Notes under the pieces: generated by a model
Database searches by the model: none
What the model was told of the DNA's origin: nothing
What the model saw: only the letters and a program-made list of their open reading frames with translations
Assembly: GCF_010015585.1 (NCBI RefSeq)
Contig: NW_022985067.1
Coordinates: forward strand, 1 to 64,000
Length of the DNA: 64,000 nucleotides
Origin: Eremomyces bilateralis CBS 781.70
Lineage: Eukaryota; Ascomycota; Dothideomycetes; Eremomycetales; Eremomycetaceae
Direction: 5' to 3'
Shown: in pieces, positions 11,578 through 22,982 of the stretch
Layout of the letters: the number at the start of each line of letters is the position of its first letter
How positions within the stretch are numbered: the stretch's first letter is position 1
Position numbers and translations under genes: made by a program

Positions 11578-12085
11578 TTAAACACGTCGCCAGGTAGGAT
11601 CACGCCTCATACTAGCCACTAAGCTAGAAATTCCTCGTGTACCGCCTTAAATGCCTTCATATGCCTTGCCTGACGGCCCTTCCAACCCCGTGCCCATTTC
11701 TCGAATTCCTCCCGTTTCTCTCGCTCTAAACGCTACTTGATCATAGATCGAGCTTGTTCCGACGTGATATAACCCATCTCAGACCGTAAGACGCGTCGGT
11801 TACGTCGATTTCGTGCCTCGCGCGCCTGTGTTTCCGCCATAAGGTACTGCAGGGTGTGGGACAACTGGTCGACTTGGAGGGAGAACTGAAGGCTCCCATT
11901 GAGGCTGTTTTCGAGGTTCTGAATGATAACTGGTGGTACATCGAGTTCTTTGACCGCTGAGAGGCGCCACTCTAAGCGCCGCCGTAGTGTAGCGTAGTCT
12001 TTGGTAGGAGAGAGGAGCCGGCTGAGGTCGAACGGTGGCTGAATCATTTGATTTAATGGAGTACTTGGCCTCTCCTCGTACGCAG

Positions 12086-12115
12086 CTCGCGGGTGACAGA
12101 TTTCGCGGCCCACCA
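12086..12115. repeat. Left terminal inverted repeat of the nested element
   Basis: It is identical over 30 bp to the reverse complement of 13514-13543. Confidence 0.9.
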
Positions 12116-12202
12116 TTTTGCCGAAGTAGACCCGCCCCCATATAGTAGCCCTAATATGATATCTAGCTGAAAAGATGCCCTGATCAGTGCCATTCATTAA
12201 AT

Positions 12203-13341
12203 ATGATGGTTTCTACCCGTAATCATACTCAGCGGTATGCTGCAAATTGAGATAATGTTCAAAAAGCCTACAGTTCCTCCAAAAAAGCCCGAGTCCGGGG
12301 CGCTGTGGAGTTCAATCAGGCCCTCAGAAAGCAGTATGGATTTGATCCATCAAGGACTAAGAGCAAGGTTTACCAACACTTTGGCGTTCCATACCAGCCT
12401 GGAACACGCCTGGTAAGTGAAAATAACCGTGATGAACGTCATTTGAGCCCGGCGAGGACCCAAGGGGCCGCCCTCGGCTCGTCGAAACCAAGGATATCAA
12501 CGAGATGGAGAGGATCATTGAAGACCAAGATGTCTACGGAAGGACTATGTCTTGGGAGGCCTTAGGGTATGAGGCTGGTCTAGACGTATCCGGGCGTACG
12601 ATTGAACGGGCTATGGGCACGAAAGATTACCACAGATGCGTCGCATGTAACAAGACGTGGATCTCTCAAAATCAGGCGAAAAAACGAGTCGATTGGGCTA
12701 CTTTGATGAAGGCCCGGTATCCTACCAAGTATGCCTGGCGGAAGGTCCGTTTTAGCGACGAGTCCCACGCTGGGCATGGTCCGCAGGGAAAGTTGATAAT
12801 CATTCGACGAAAGGGCGAACGGTATTGCCCCAAATGTGTACAACGCGAAAGAGACGTTAAAGAAGACGCCAAAAAGAAGGTACACGTTTGGGGGGCTGCA
12901 GGGTACGACTTCAAATCAGACCTTATAACGTACGATGTACCGAGCAATACCACAGGCAAGATGAGCCAACGCGTATATATCGATTCTATCCTGGATCCCA
13001 TTATCAAACCTTGGATCCAGAACGGTCACGATTTCGTATTAGAAGAGGACCAAGTCTCCGGCCATGGGCCCGCACGGAGTAAGGGAAATATCGTGAAGGA
13101 ATGGAAGGCTCAAAACGGTCTGAAACACTACTTCAATTGCGCCTCATCTCCGGATCTCGCGATCATCGAGAACTGTTTCCAACCGATGAAGCAACACATA
13201 CGTAAATATACCCATTGGGAGCCCGAAGAGACGCTACAGCTTCTAAAAGAAGGAAGGGTCGATATTAAGCAGGAATGTATCAATTCCCGCGTTGATTCTA
13301 TGCCTGAAAGGCTTCAGGCCGTGATAGACGTAGAGGGATAG
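12203..13341 (+). pseudogene. Tc1/mariner-like transposase, nearly intact
   Basis: The frame starts MMVSTRNHTQRYAAN and meets TGA at 12248-12250 (codon 16). It continues in frame through NQALRKQYGF and GVPYQPGTRL to 12412, where GTAAGT begins a likely 44-bp intron (12413-12456, ending GAG). Coding resumes as DPRGRPRLVETKDINEMERI and runs to 13341. Without the stop the product would be about 364 aa. An HTH region is followed by catalytic motifs RFSDES, LEEDQVSGHGP and SSPDLAIIENCF. About 39 residues separate the second Asp from the Glu, unlike the DD34E of Tc1. Other readings are that the phase change near 12413-12456 is a frameshift rather than an intron, or that translation starts elsewhere. 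Confidence 0.75.
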
Positions 13342-13513
13342 CTGATTGGAGATTTTAAAGCGAAAGCCTAGAATCTGTTAGACATAGAGTTTTTAAGCGT
13401 TCTAGATAGCATCATTTATATTTAACAGTGTTTGAACTTATGTTGGTTGAGATATTTGCGTTGAAACTATCAATATATGCGGTTTTGTATGGTGATGTGG
13501 ACCCCTGTCAAGG

Positions 13514-13543
13514 TGGTGGGCCGCGAAATCTGTCACCCGCGAG
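13514..13543. repeat. Right terminal inverted repeat of the nested element
   Basis: It is the reverse complement of 12086-12115 without mismatch and is followed directly by the GCAG flank. Confidence 0.9.
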
Positions 13544-14810
13544 GCAGCTAATTAGTGCAGTGTCTACAGCCATTTGGTCGGTCCGTAGCTTGCCTAGCAC
13601 GTGCTCTGGGTTATATGGGTGAAGTCCCGTCTCATTCCACCCTCTCATAATTGTCCTCTTCTTAAAGGTCTGCCAGCGGATGCTCTCTAAGGCGTGGAGA
13701 ACTCGATCTTATTAAATTCAGTGCAGCCAGTTCGTGTAGCTGCGTTGACTGCCTCAGTATGCCAATGCTTGTACGGTTGGAATGGACCAACGTCGAGGGG
13801 CTGGAGGATATGGCTACTGTGAGGGGGAGGCGGTATGGAATGACGTCGTGTGCTTCAAGGGTCTCAAGGAATTCTTTCGTACAGTGGCTATCGAAACCGT
13901 CGAAAAGGAGAAGACGGTATTTCCCTCGTTGCGACCTTGCTGAGTACTTGATAAAGTGTCGTATATAGTGTAGGCTGATCTCGTCGTTGTTGAAGCCCCT
14001 CTCAGAAAGGCAGACTGCGTAGCCGGATGGAAGGCTTTGGAAATACTTCTCGAGGAAGGCCGCGCCTGGGAGAATGATGAGCGGTGGTATAACCTGACCG
14101 GCTGCGCTTACCGCCTCAATAATTGTAAGGCTATCACGGCAAGTCGGAGATGGCAAGTAGTGCTTCTTATTTGGGTAGAAGGTAAGAATCCACTGATCTT
14201 TCCCAATACCTACACGGAAGCCTGACTCATCGAAATTCCAGATATCTTCGGCAGCGATACCGTACTTCGCTTAGATCGTTCGAAACTTTAATACCATTGC
14301 TCAATGGTAGGTATATCATGAGATGCTTTGCGCTCAAGATCAAGAACTCTAGCACGTCGTTCATAAATGCAAGGCTCGCATTTTAGCCACGCGTGGGCCC
14401 AACGCGTCCCTACCGTTGGTGGGAATCCTTGTGCCTGCTGTGCTTTGTGATCGATCTGGAGAATAGTATTCGTAGTAGATATAACTTGATTTATCCGTGG
14501 TGCAATTCCAAGTTCATCTAGCCGCCGTAGGTATGCTTTGAGAGCAAGATTTTGCGTCGTACTAAGCTTGAGGGAGTGGTTTAGTCGGTCGAAGAGGTTT
14601 GGACGCCCTTTGGAACGAGCGAGTAGGCGTTTTTAAGGGACGCGAAATTCCCTTGATAACGCCTTGAAATTGGGATTAATGCCTGTAGGGATAGACTCAA
14701 GAGCCCGCTGAATACGGGACTCAATTTCATTATTGTCTTTTGGCATTGTGTCGAAAGATATGAGCGGATAAAGTATCGTGATGGTTGAGTTGATGGAAAA
14801 AAGTCCGGTT

Positions 14811-16294
14811 TGGCCCACAATCCCGTTTGGAGTGTGGGCGCTCCCTATGGGAGCGTCTACAAAACTGAAGATCATGAGTAAGCTTAAGCTAACGAACCAG
14901 GGGCACAGCAGATACAGTACATATAACATTATACGCTTCACTGTGGCAGTTCCCTTCCGCGCAATGCAGTATTGCAGTTCACCATTTCCGCAGTATCTAT
15001 AGTTGCTGCATCAAGAACCAAATGGACTCCCTAGGCAGACCTTGCTGCTGGAAAAAGTGGAAGCCCATATTTGAAACTGCTGAGAAAGCGATTAGGTCTA
15101 AGTGCGGGAAAGTGTGCTTATGGAATCTTCCAATGGTCACTGATCGTGCACGACGCCTGGCATCCTCTCATCAGTGCTCGTGGTGAGTCGCCGTCACCAG
15201 GTACGCGTGAAAGCTGCTTTCAACTCCCATCCCTGGAATGATTCCTTTCATTCCTAGGATTTACATCTGATGCACCTATACCATAAGGCTGTCACCAGGC
15301 TAATTTTGGTAAGGTTTCGCAACAATTTCATACAGGGAACTTGCATAGATATCATCAGATCTCAATAATCTCATATCTGCGGTATCCTGTTCACACCAAA
15401 CACGCCGGTGAAATAATCCGAAATCCGCTCTAGATTCCAGACCCGAAGTCTATAAGCCCAAAGTCTAGACTCTCGAGCCCAGAATCTCAGTGATTGGACA
15501 ACAGATTACAGAATGGACTGTGGTGCCGCCGGACTAACCCAACACAGCCACTCCTTGATCGGGATTCGCAAAAACCAGCACACATTGCCGTCAGCCCCCG
15601 TACGCCCACGCCAATTAACGCTTCTTGGATCACCAATTTTCTCCTACTCCAGAATAGCCTGGCGCTCGCTTCTAGCATGGCCACGACCTAGACCGCATTA
15701 ATGCCATTTTCATTCGCTTCCCCTTGGCAACATGGATATATCATGCCTGTTCCCGCCAGCAACATCTCCCATCCTCGCAAATGCCATTGGGTTCAGCAAC
15801 GCCATGGCGGACGACGCCCATTGAAATGATTGACCGGAAGCCTGAGGCCAAGGAATGTGCAGAACCGCACATTGATATCGTGCAGTCCAGTCCGGCCACA
15901 GCGTGCGAGCCACGGAACTCTTCCTGAGTTCCTGCTTCTCATGCGTCGTGGGACGGTCGAAAGGCTGCGCTAAGACCATTGGAGCAATGCGGCTGATCAA
16001 AAATAGGGTTATCGTGGCTTACTTGAACTGGATATCGCATGCAACCTCGAAGGGTTTTGCTAGCGCAGAGCCTCAATAGGCCACAGAGCCAGGGCGCCAC
16101 AGACCAAATGGGTAAATGAAGTGCCAATAAGTAGACCATGTTTCTTCCCGTAGTCCCGTTGCGTATTTTCGCGATCTCAGTCCGCCCAGTCCTTCTTCAT
16201 TCAATCTTTCTAGCCATTCTGCTTCATCCATACCTGTGTAGTCATCTGTTAGGTTGGTCAGTCGCTAGTCAATTATTGTTAAGAGAACTTCGAA
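14811..16294. other. Gene-free spacer, 1.5 kb
   Basis: No gene is supported. A degenerate tandem run of AGTCTA/AGACTC-type units lies at about 15428-15488. Short frames at 15487-15700 and 15710-16139 have no family resemblance. The right end should carry the promoter of the MARVEL-domain gene. Confidence 0.45.
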
Positions 16295-17385
16295 ATGGAA
16301 GAGAAGTCTACTGAGCAGGCTATCGTCCGGACCCCTTTGTGGGTGACGATAGTCCAAGGATTCCAGATTTTCTTCGCAGTGGTGATTCTCGGACTGTGTG
16401 GTTATATTATCCATGGCGTCGCAATGGACCAGATCGTCTTTGCGCTTGTCTGCGTAGGTGCCGTCTCCTAGCGATCTGCCTCCAGCCAACTAACTCACGC
16501 ATCAGTGCCTGTTCACCTTCGTCATCTGCGCGTACACTATGATAACCGAGAAGCTGACCGGTTTCAATTCCTCCTACAACATCTTTGCGGTGCTCGCACT
16601 CAACGCGTTTATGGTCGTCTTCTGGCTCGCCTCGATGGGTGCCGTCGCCGCCCGACGAGCGACATTTACCGTCCCCGTCAATGCGAGTTGCTACAGCACC
16701 GGATCATCGATTAACAGCGGCCGCTGCGACATCTACAAGCGCGCTATTGTGGTGACGCAGGCCGGTCTCGCCATGATTTCCGCAATCGCCGGCCTGTCCG
16801 CGTTAGAATGGTGCGTGCCATGACCGTCTCCCCAGTCCTATCACCAACACTAACTGATCCCACAGCATCTTATTCATCACCGTCCTTGTCTACGCCACCC
16901 TGGAATACAAGCGCAACTTCTACAAACCTTCCGCCGCGGCTGCAACCACTCCGGGCACAGCCGAAGCCGGCCAGGCCGTCGAAATGAAGGCGCAGAACCA
17001 ACCCCTAATGGACCCCAACCACCCGCAGCAAGCGTACCCGCCTCAGCAAACCTACGCACAGCCGGTGCTGGGGCAGGTTGCGCAACCGTACGCGCCGAGT
17101 CCACAGGGCCAACCGGCGCTTCAGCAATATTCGCCGTATCAGCAGCAAACGCAGTATCCGACCGGCCATACGGAGATGCCTGGATATTCGACAGCTCAGT
17201 CACCACCCCCGCAGCAGGCGGTTAGCCCTCTACCGCAGCAGTATCCGGCCGGCCGTACGGAGATGCCTGGATATTCAACGACTCAATCACCCCCTCCGCA
17301 GCAGGCTGTTAGCCCACCGCCGCAGCAGTTTACCCCTCAGTCACAGGTCGAGCAGCCGTATTATCCTCCTCAGCAGCAACAGTAA
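16295..17385 (+). CDS. MARVEL-domain membrane protein with Pro/Gln-rich tail
   Basis: Exons 16295-16453, 16506-16810 and 16866-17385 give 327 aa. Four membrane segments are visible: VTIVQGFQIFFAVVILGLCGY; CLFTFVICAYTMI; NIFAVLALNAFMVVFWLASM; and AGLAMISAIAGLSALECILFI. Together they form a MARVEL-type four-helix bundle of about 200 residues, with a Cys-containing loop before the last helix. The cytoplasmic tail is Pro/Gln/Tyr-rich and holds two copies of a 29-residue repeat containing TEMPGYST and QSPPPQQAVSP. Fungal relatives sit in the plasma membrane or vesicles; partners are unknown. The first intron uses GTAGGT at 16454. The downstream neighbour is an MFS transporter read toward it. Confidence 0.85.
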
Positions 17386-17609
17386 AAGAGTCGCATGGGA
17401 TGACGCTGGAAATCGCATGAGGCAGCCGTTCGACAGCAGGCGAAGAAGCATTGGATCTAATACGCTTATGTCTATGCATATCCTAGTTGATAAACCAATG
17501 CTCATTTAGCTTAGCTTCATTTTTCGTCTTTCGACTATTCTGTGATATGGAATATCAATTGGATGCTCTGTGAACCATTCCATCATACCGTCTCCTTCTG
17601 TTGCGTCCC

Positions 17610-19155
17610 TCACTCTTTTTTCTTGCCCAATCTCGGCAACGCCAGCCACGCTGCCAAAATCACAACCAACAACGCCAGCGCGATGGGCTGCAACACCTGC
17701 ACCCCCTTCTTCTGCGCAATCGCGCCCACCGCGAACGGAAACACGGCCGCGCCCACACCCCCCAACGCCGCCGCGAACCCAATCGCCGTAACATGCAGAT
17801 GGCGCGGCAGCAGTTTCATAGCTACAATGACGGCCGCGGGGAACATCGGGCCCAAGAAGAACCCCTCCAGCGCCACTGCGACGGCCGACACGTGGAACTG
17901 CGGTACGAGCCAGAAGACCAGCTGCAGCGCCATTGAGATGGGTAGGTAGATGCAAATACTCAACTTCTCCCCGATCCGCGGTGTCACGAACCCGAGCACT
18001 ACCCGCCCCACCGTCATCCCCAACCAGAACCCCACGGCCGCCATGCCGGAGGCGAAGTCGCTGCCGTGGCGTATGCGCAGCATGAAGGTCACGATCCAGC
18101 CGCCGAGGGTGACCTCGACGCCCATGTAGACGAGGAGGAAGACAGTGATGAGCCAGACGACGCGGGCGTAGGGGCGGACGAAGAGGGCTTCGCGGATGGT
18201 GTTGTCTTTGCTGCCGGGGGTTTTGGCATTGGCGGCGCGGAAGGCGGCCCCGGTGCCACCTTTCCAGAAGGTGGGGAGGCAGGTGACCAGTTCGAGGAAC
18301 GCGAGCCCGATCTAGAACGTATAAGTGATGGTTGATGTGATTGTGGTGGGGGACTTACCATGACATAGTAGAAGTTGTACCATGGTAGGTTGGCTTTGGT
18401 GATCATGGAGGTAGCTATTAATGGGCTGATCGTGGCACCCAGACCGTAGAAGCCATGGAGAAACCCAAGCAATTCGTTGGCGTTGTTCATGTTCCCAATC
18501 CAGGCGTTCCATGCTGCGTCAAGCAACCCGTTTCCGAAGCCCGCTAGCATGTAGAATACCACAAGGACCGGATATGGAGGATGAAGAGATGCGACCATAT
18601 ATGCTACTAAATGGGCGATGGGTCCGACAATCGAAACGCCACGATGGCCGAATCTGACATGGATATAGTTGTTAAGAAGCGCAGAAAGGGTGTACCCTAC
18701 TACTGGGCTCAGAAAGATCAGAGAGACAACCGTGTAAGACAGTTCATAATATTTCTCGAGCTGCTCGAGGTTAGTGGATGTCGGAGGCCACCGTCATATC
18801 TTTTCTTACATATGGGATCAAGGCCTATTGAACGTTAGGCATGGATATTCGCAAATGGGGAGTAATGAGAGCATACACCGAGAGCAGCATCATTGGCTCC
18901 TAGAACGATGAAACAATAGAAGGTCGCGAACGTCCGGGCTATATTACTTCTAGGATGATTCCAGAAGACCTTTTTCTCCGTCGCTGTCGTTGGGGACGGC
19001 AGGCCATCCGAGTCTGATATCTTCGTCCCGCTAACATGACTGTGACGTCGTGAGGCCAAGGATATGTGATCATGCTGTTTCTGCTCCGACCGAGGTTGAT
19101 TCGTGTTCGGATGCTCTGAAAGCTCCATCGTGTACGTAGAAGTTTGGGTGGCCAT
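17610..19155 (-). CDS. Major facilitator superfamily transporter
   Basis: Four exons (19155-18877, 18824-18810, 18763-18359, 18311-17610) give 466 aa. A hydrophilic cytoplasmic N-terminus of about 75 residues (STYTMELSEHPN to ATEKKVFW) precedes the first helix (FATFYCFIVLGANDAALG). Further helices are clear, for example YTVVSLIFLSPVVGYTLSAL, VLVVFYMLAGFGNGLLDAAW, GLGATISPLIATSM, WLITVFLLVYMGVEVTLGGW and ALALLVVILAAWLAL. The GGWIVTFM and GFWLGMTVGRVVLG blocks are those of fungal MFS proteins related to the fucose permease-like group. Substrate is not predictable. The second exon is only 15 nt (encoding ALIPY), required to keep the reading frame between the first and second helices. Confidence 0.88.
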
Positions 19156-20283
19156 GTTACTCCTTGGGAGACTTGACTTTGAGAGACGAGACTAGAATGA
19201 AAAGTGGATAGATGACGAAATCCCCATATGGACTTCCAGCGATTGATACTTTTATAGACACTCAGGGCTCATGATTTGTTCAATTGAGTCATTCAGGACA
19301 CATTTATAATCAGACACATTGCTCAGAAGTAATTGAGGAGTCGAAATGTGAACACAGTATGTATCTCGGTGTCACCTGCCCGGGATGTCGTGTGGTTGAG
19401 GTCCAAGTCTCGATTCCATTACGGAATATCAAACTTGAACTCCACCCTCACCATAAACTCCCCTCCCTCCGTTTCGGTGAACACGGATAAACTTCGGATG
19501 CAGGAAACTAGTGGCTACTGTAAGTTAGTTAGTAGTCTGTAACTAATGGAGAGGGCTGAATCCCAATGTCTGCAACCATCCAGAATATTAATAATCCTAA
19601 CAGGTTGGATGACTCTGAGTTGCCGTTTTGAAACAATGCGATTCCAGCAGACCATGTCGATCCTGCCTCAATCCGGTAGTAGTTGCGAGTCTTGAACGCT
19701 GTAGGAGAAAAATCCCCCCTAGCGCAGATCTCGGAATAGGCCTTCGGTTCAGCATCCCTATTCTCCGTGTTGATACTCACAGCTGACAGTGGACTGAGGA
19801 CAGGCAGTATCCTGGGTAATTTATCTTGATACGTTTGTCCAGGCCGTTGTATTAAGCGGCATCAGGCTAGAATCGCACAAAGGCATAGCATGGGTGCAGT
19901 TGCCTAGTGGGATTTGATCAGTGTCACTCAACAGAGACTGGTCCAATACAGGTATGTTTATTGTGAGGTTGGTGCAGTAATACAACTGAAGGAGATGGAT
20001 GGCGGCGCATCATATGAAGATGTCGTCGATGTTTGGTGTTTGGGCTGGGCAGAATGACATAAAGTTGACACCTTGTTGCCTTGCTCAGCACTCACGACTC
20101 AGTGAGACTCGTCACTCGTGACTGACCATCGCAAGGCATCAACCACTCCATCAAGCTATCAACGACCAAGGAGCATCGAGGATATTGCATCCATTGACGT
20201 CCATGAAAGCGGAGTATTCTTGATCTTTTCGAATCCCTTGTATCGACCTTGAAGAAACAAACACAGGACTGACGTAGCCGATC
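19156..20283. other. Divergent intergenic region, 1.1 kb
   Basis: It separates the MFS gene (minus) from VPS26 (plus). Only short unconvincing frames are seen, so it presumably contains both promoters. No clear repeat is present. Confidence 0.45.
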
Positions 20284-21386
20284 ATGTCGTTGTTCTTTTC
20301 CACCCCAGTCGATATCGACGTTGTCCTCCAAGACAGCGATGATCGAGCTACCGTCGACGTCAAGCTCGGGGAGAAGAACCGGCGGGAGAAGGTCCCGCTG
20401 TATATGGATGGCGAATCGGTCAAAGGCGCCGTGACCATTCGACCGAAAGATGGGAAACGGTTGGAGCATACGGGAATCAAAGTCCAATTCATCGGAACAA
20501 TCGGTCAGTCTTACATGTCGTGCAGCATCTTGCTTGCTGTGAGGGTGGAGGAGCGGTGTCTGACAGCATGTAGAAATGTTCTATGACCGAAGCAACCATT
20601 ATGAATTCCTTTCCCTTGTCCAGGAGCTCGCTGCTCCCGGGGACCTCCAGCATCCCCAGACCTTCGATTTCAACTTCAAAAATGTCGAGAAGGCATACGA
20701 ATCATACAACGGCATCAACGTCCGGTTACGATACTACGTTCGGGTGACGGTCTCAAGAAGGATGGCCGACGTCACAAGAGAGAAGGACATCTGGGTCTAT
20801 TCATACCGAGTGCCGCCGGAGACCAACAGCTCGATCAAGATGGACGTGGGGATCGAGGATTGTCTGCACATCGAGTTCGAATATTCGAAGTGCAAATACC
20901 ATCTAAAGGATGTCATAGTCGGGAGGATATACTTCTTGCTGGTGCGGTTAAAGATCAAGTACATGGAATTGTCCATCATAAGGAGGGAGACAACGGGAGC
21001 CGCGCCGAATCAGTACAACGAGAGCGAGACGCTGGTGAGGTTCGAGATCATGGACGGTTCTCCGTCAAGAGGTAGGTTGGGTGACGACAAACGGAGGACA
21101 AGGTCTGATTTGATACAGGTGAAACGATACCGATCCGATTATTTCTCGGCGGCTTCGATTTGACCCCGACCTTCCGAGAGGTGAACAAGAAGTTCTCAAC
21201 GAGATACTATCTCAGCCTCGTCCTGATTGACGAAGGTATGTGTAATCGCACTCTTTCATGAACCGGGCTAACCACCTCTTAGATGCACGAAGATACTTTA
21301 AACAATCCGAGATCGTCCTCTACCGACAAGCGCCGGAGAATCTGGCCCCGCCACGAATACAGACCCCCGAGATCAGGAGCGCTTAA
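20284..21386 (+). CDS. VPS26: Retromer subunit VPS26
   Basis: This is the arrestin-like subunit of the retromer coat, which with Vps35 and Vps29 returns cargo from endosomes to the Golgi. Exons 20284-20503, 20574-21071, 21119-21235 and 21283-21386 give 312 aa, all introns phase-consistent. The sequence follows the family throughout: the N-terminal FFSTPVDIDVVLQD, then LYMDGESVKGAVTIRPKDGK, FDFNFKNVEKAYESYNGINV, HIEFEYSKCKYHLKDVIVG and KYMELSIIRRE in the inter-lobe and C-terminal parts, and LGGFDLTPTFREVNKKFSTRYYL near the end. It is convergent with the next gene, with 274 bp between stops. Confidence 0.96.
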
Positions 21387-21660
21387 TGACGGGAATCTTG
21401 CTTGAACAACTGATTTATTGTCCAATTCATAAGCCGGAGTCAGGTTCAGGGAGCCTTTGAGCTCAATCCTAGGTTGTTCATAACAGCGCTCCGCTATCCA
21501 CTTTCCCAACAGAGGGCGAGCCGGTCGTCCTATTCCCGATAATCGGCTTGGATTCGTCGCGACGAGATTGAGGGGATCGACACCAAAGGCCGGACTCTGT
21601 GTGTTGCGAGGGGGTCAGTGGCCAGCTTGGGAGCATAGATATTAATGCTGTCCAACTACT

Positions 21661-22982
21661 TCATGTATTCTCGTCCTCGTCATCCTGCTTGACATTACTA
21701 GTGCATCGTTGGACGTTCGAATAGATTTTGATCATGGGGTCGCGTTCCGTCTCCTTTATGTCCGCCTCGCCCTGGCGCTCTTCCTGCTGCCCTCGTTCAG
21801 CGGCTGAACATGTTGCAAGGCGTGTGAATCCGCTGTCAAATACGATCGAAGTGACAGGATCTATCCCATATTAGCATGAACCGCCAGTGTCTCATACACC
21901 GTACTAACCTTCATGAAGCCTAAATTCTTCACTGGGCTCCATCTTCCCATTGACGCTATGGCAGTCCTCCCACACGCGAACACAACCATCCATCCCACCC
22001 GCCCAAACCTTCTCCCCGCTCTCCGTCCGCTCCACCGCAAACTCCTGCACCAAATTCGACGTCCGTCCCCTCCCCACCAACATCCCCAACAACCTCCCTT
22101 CCACCCTCACATCATACACCCTCACCCCATCGCTCTTCCCCTCCCCCACATACAAATACCTTCCACACCCCGACCACTCCACCTGCGTTACCCTCCCCCC
22201 CTCCCCCTCCCCCTCCAGCCCCCACGCTGCCACCCCCTCCCCCCACCCCTCCCCCCCATACAACCCTACACATCCCCTCAGCGTCCCCACCGCCGCCAGC
22301 CCCTCGAAACTCACCCGCACGCTCGCCCCGATCCCCCGCATCCCGCTCATCGCCCCGTCCCGCGCCATCTCCACTCCCCGCCAGTTCCGCGGCCACCGCG
22401 CCCAATGCGCTGGGCCCTCCCCGCTGCGAGTCACGTCGAACGCGGCGAGTCCGCCTCCTTCGCGGCCGATGGCGGCGAGGATTCCGGCGCCGTGGTGGGT
22501 GAAGGTAAGGGCGTGGGCGGGGAGGAAGGCTTCGGAGTGGGGGAGGATGAGGGGGTAGGTTGCAGTGGGGGGTGGGGGGTGGTTGGGGTGGGAGGCGAAG
22601 GGAAAGGCGCGGATGAGTTGGATTGGCATGTGGGTGGAGGAGTGGAGGAGGAGGGTGGTGGAGGGTTCGGTGAGGGTGAAGTAGGGCCATGGGACGAAGG
22701 AGCGGAGGGTGCTTGAGGAGGAGAGTGCGGTTGAGAGGGGAAGGGGTTGGGGTGGTGAGGAAACGGTGCATGGGGAAGGGAGGATGCTTGTTTGGAGCTT
22801 ATGCGATGCGCTTTGCGCGATCAGACAGCTACCGTCGTAGGACCTGTTGAAACGTTATCTTTTGGTTCGGAGTTCCTCAGGATTAATAGGTTTTACCATG
22901 TAAGACGTCGGTAACCATCAGTCTCTTGACTTTGGGCTGCCCCAAGAAGCTCTGGGGGTGCAAGTCCTTTCGTTGTAGACAT
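21661..22982 (-). CDS. WD-repeat protein, WRAP53/Swt21-like
   Basis: Exons 22982-22897, 22843-21909 and 21860-21661 give 406 aa. The N-terminal WSYDGSCLIAQSASHKLQ reads as a first WD blade, followed by LPHSEAFLPAHALTFTHHG, GGGLAAFDVTRSGEGPAHW and WPRNWRGVEMARDGAMSGM. Then come the later blades VTQVEWSGCGRYLYVGEGKSDG, VYDVRV and VWAGGMDGCVRVWED, and the last blade PVTSIVFDSGFTRLATCSA, before an acidic tail (KQDDEDENT). The order of blocks fits the WRAP53/TCAB1 and yeast Swt21 group, involved in small nuclear/telomerase RNP handling and splicing. That assignment rests on pattern memory, and a generic WD protein is the alternative. The gene body has an extreme C/G strand skew. Confidence 0.75.

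Larger units (their letters stand above)
12086..13543 (+). mobile_element. Tc1/mariner (IS630)-like transposon nested in the pogo element
   Basis: Perfect 30-bp inverted ends (12086-12115 and 13514-13543, beginning CTCGCGGGTGACAGATTTCG) enclose one transposase gene. The element is 1,458 bp. Both sides are flanked by GCAG (12082-12085 and 13544-13547), which looks like a 4-bp target duplication, whereas this superfamily normally duplicates TA. Pogo coding sequence continues on both sides, so this insertion is younger than the pogo copy. The intact ends suggest a fairly recent arrival. Confidence 0.85.
11733..14746 (-). pseudogene. Pogo/Fot1 transposase remnant
   Basis: Read on the minus strand from an ATG at 14746 (MPKDNNEIESRIQRALESI). 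The N-terminal part resembles the Psq-type helix-turn-helix, followed by CENP-B/Tc5-like sequence (LKAYLRRLDELGI; WAHAWLKCEP). The catalytic DDE_1 part includes EDIWNFDESGFRVGIG, then SLTIIEAVSAAGQVIPP and YRLLLFDGFDSHCT. A C-terminal part rich in Arg/Gln lies at about 11733-12085. Stops occur after REFRVP (about 14633) and near 14270, frame changes occur near 14270 and 13760, and the foreign element 12086-13543 splits the C-terminal region. This is clearly a dead copy. Confidence 0.85.
11541..14810 (-). mobile_element. Fot1/pogo-type DNA transposon, broken, split by another insertion
   Basis: A 37-bp inverted repeat with one mismatch lies at 11541-11577 and 14774-14810 and frames pogo-like transposase sequence on the minus strand. 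Subtracting the 1,458-bp inserted element and one copy of the flanking GCAG leaves about 1.8 kb, the normal size of Fot1 elements. The repeats probably continue outward in diverged form (left to about 11510, right to about 14850). I could not fix the TA target duplication. The element is not functional. Confidence 0.85.
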
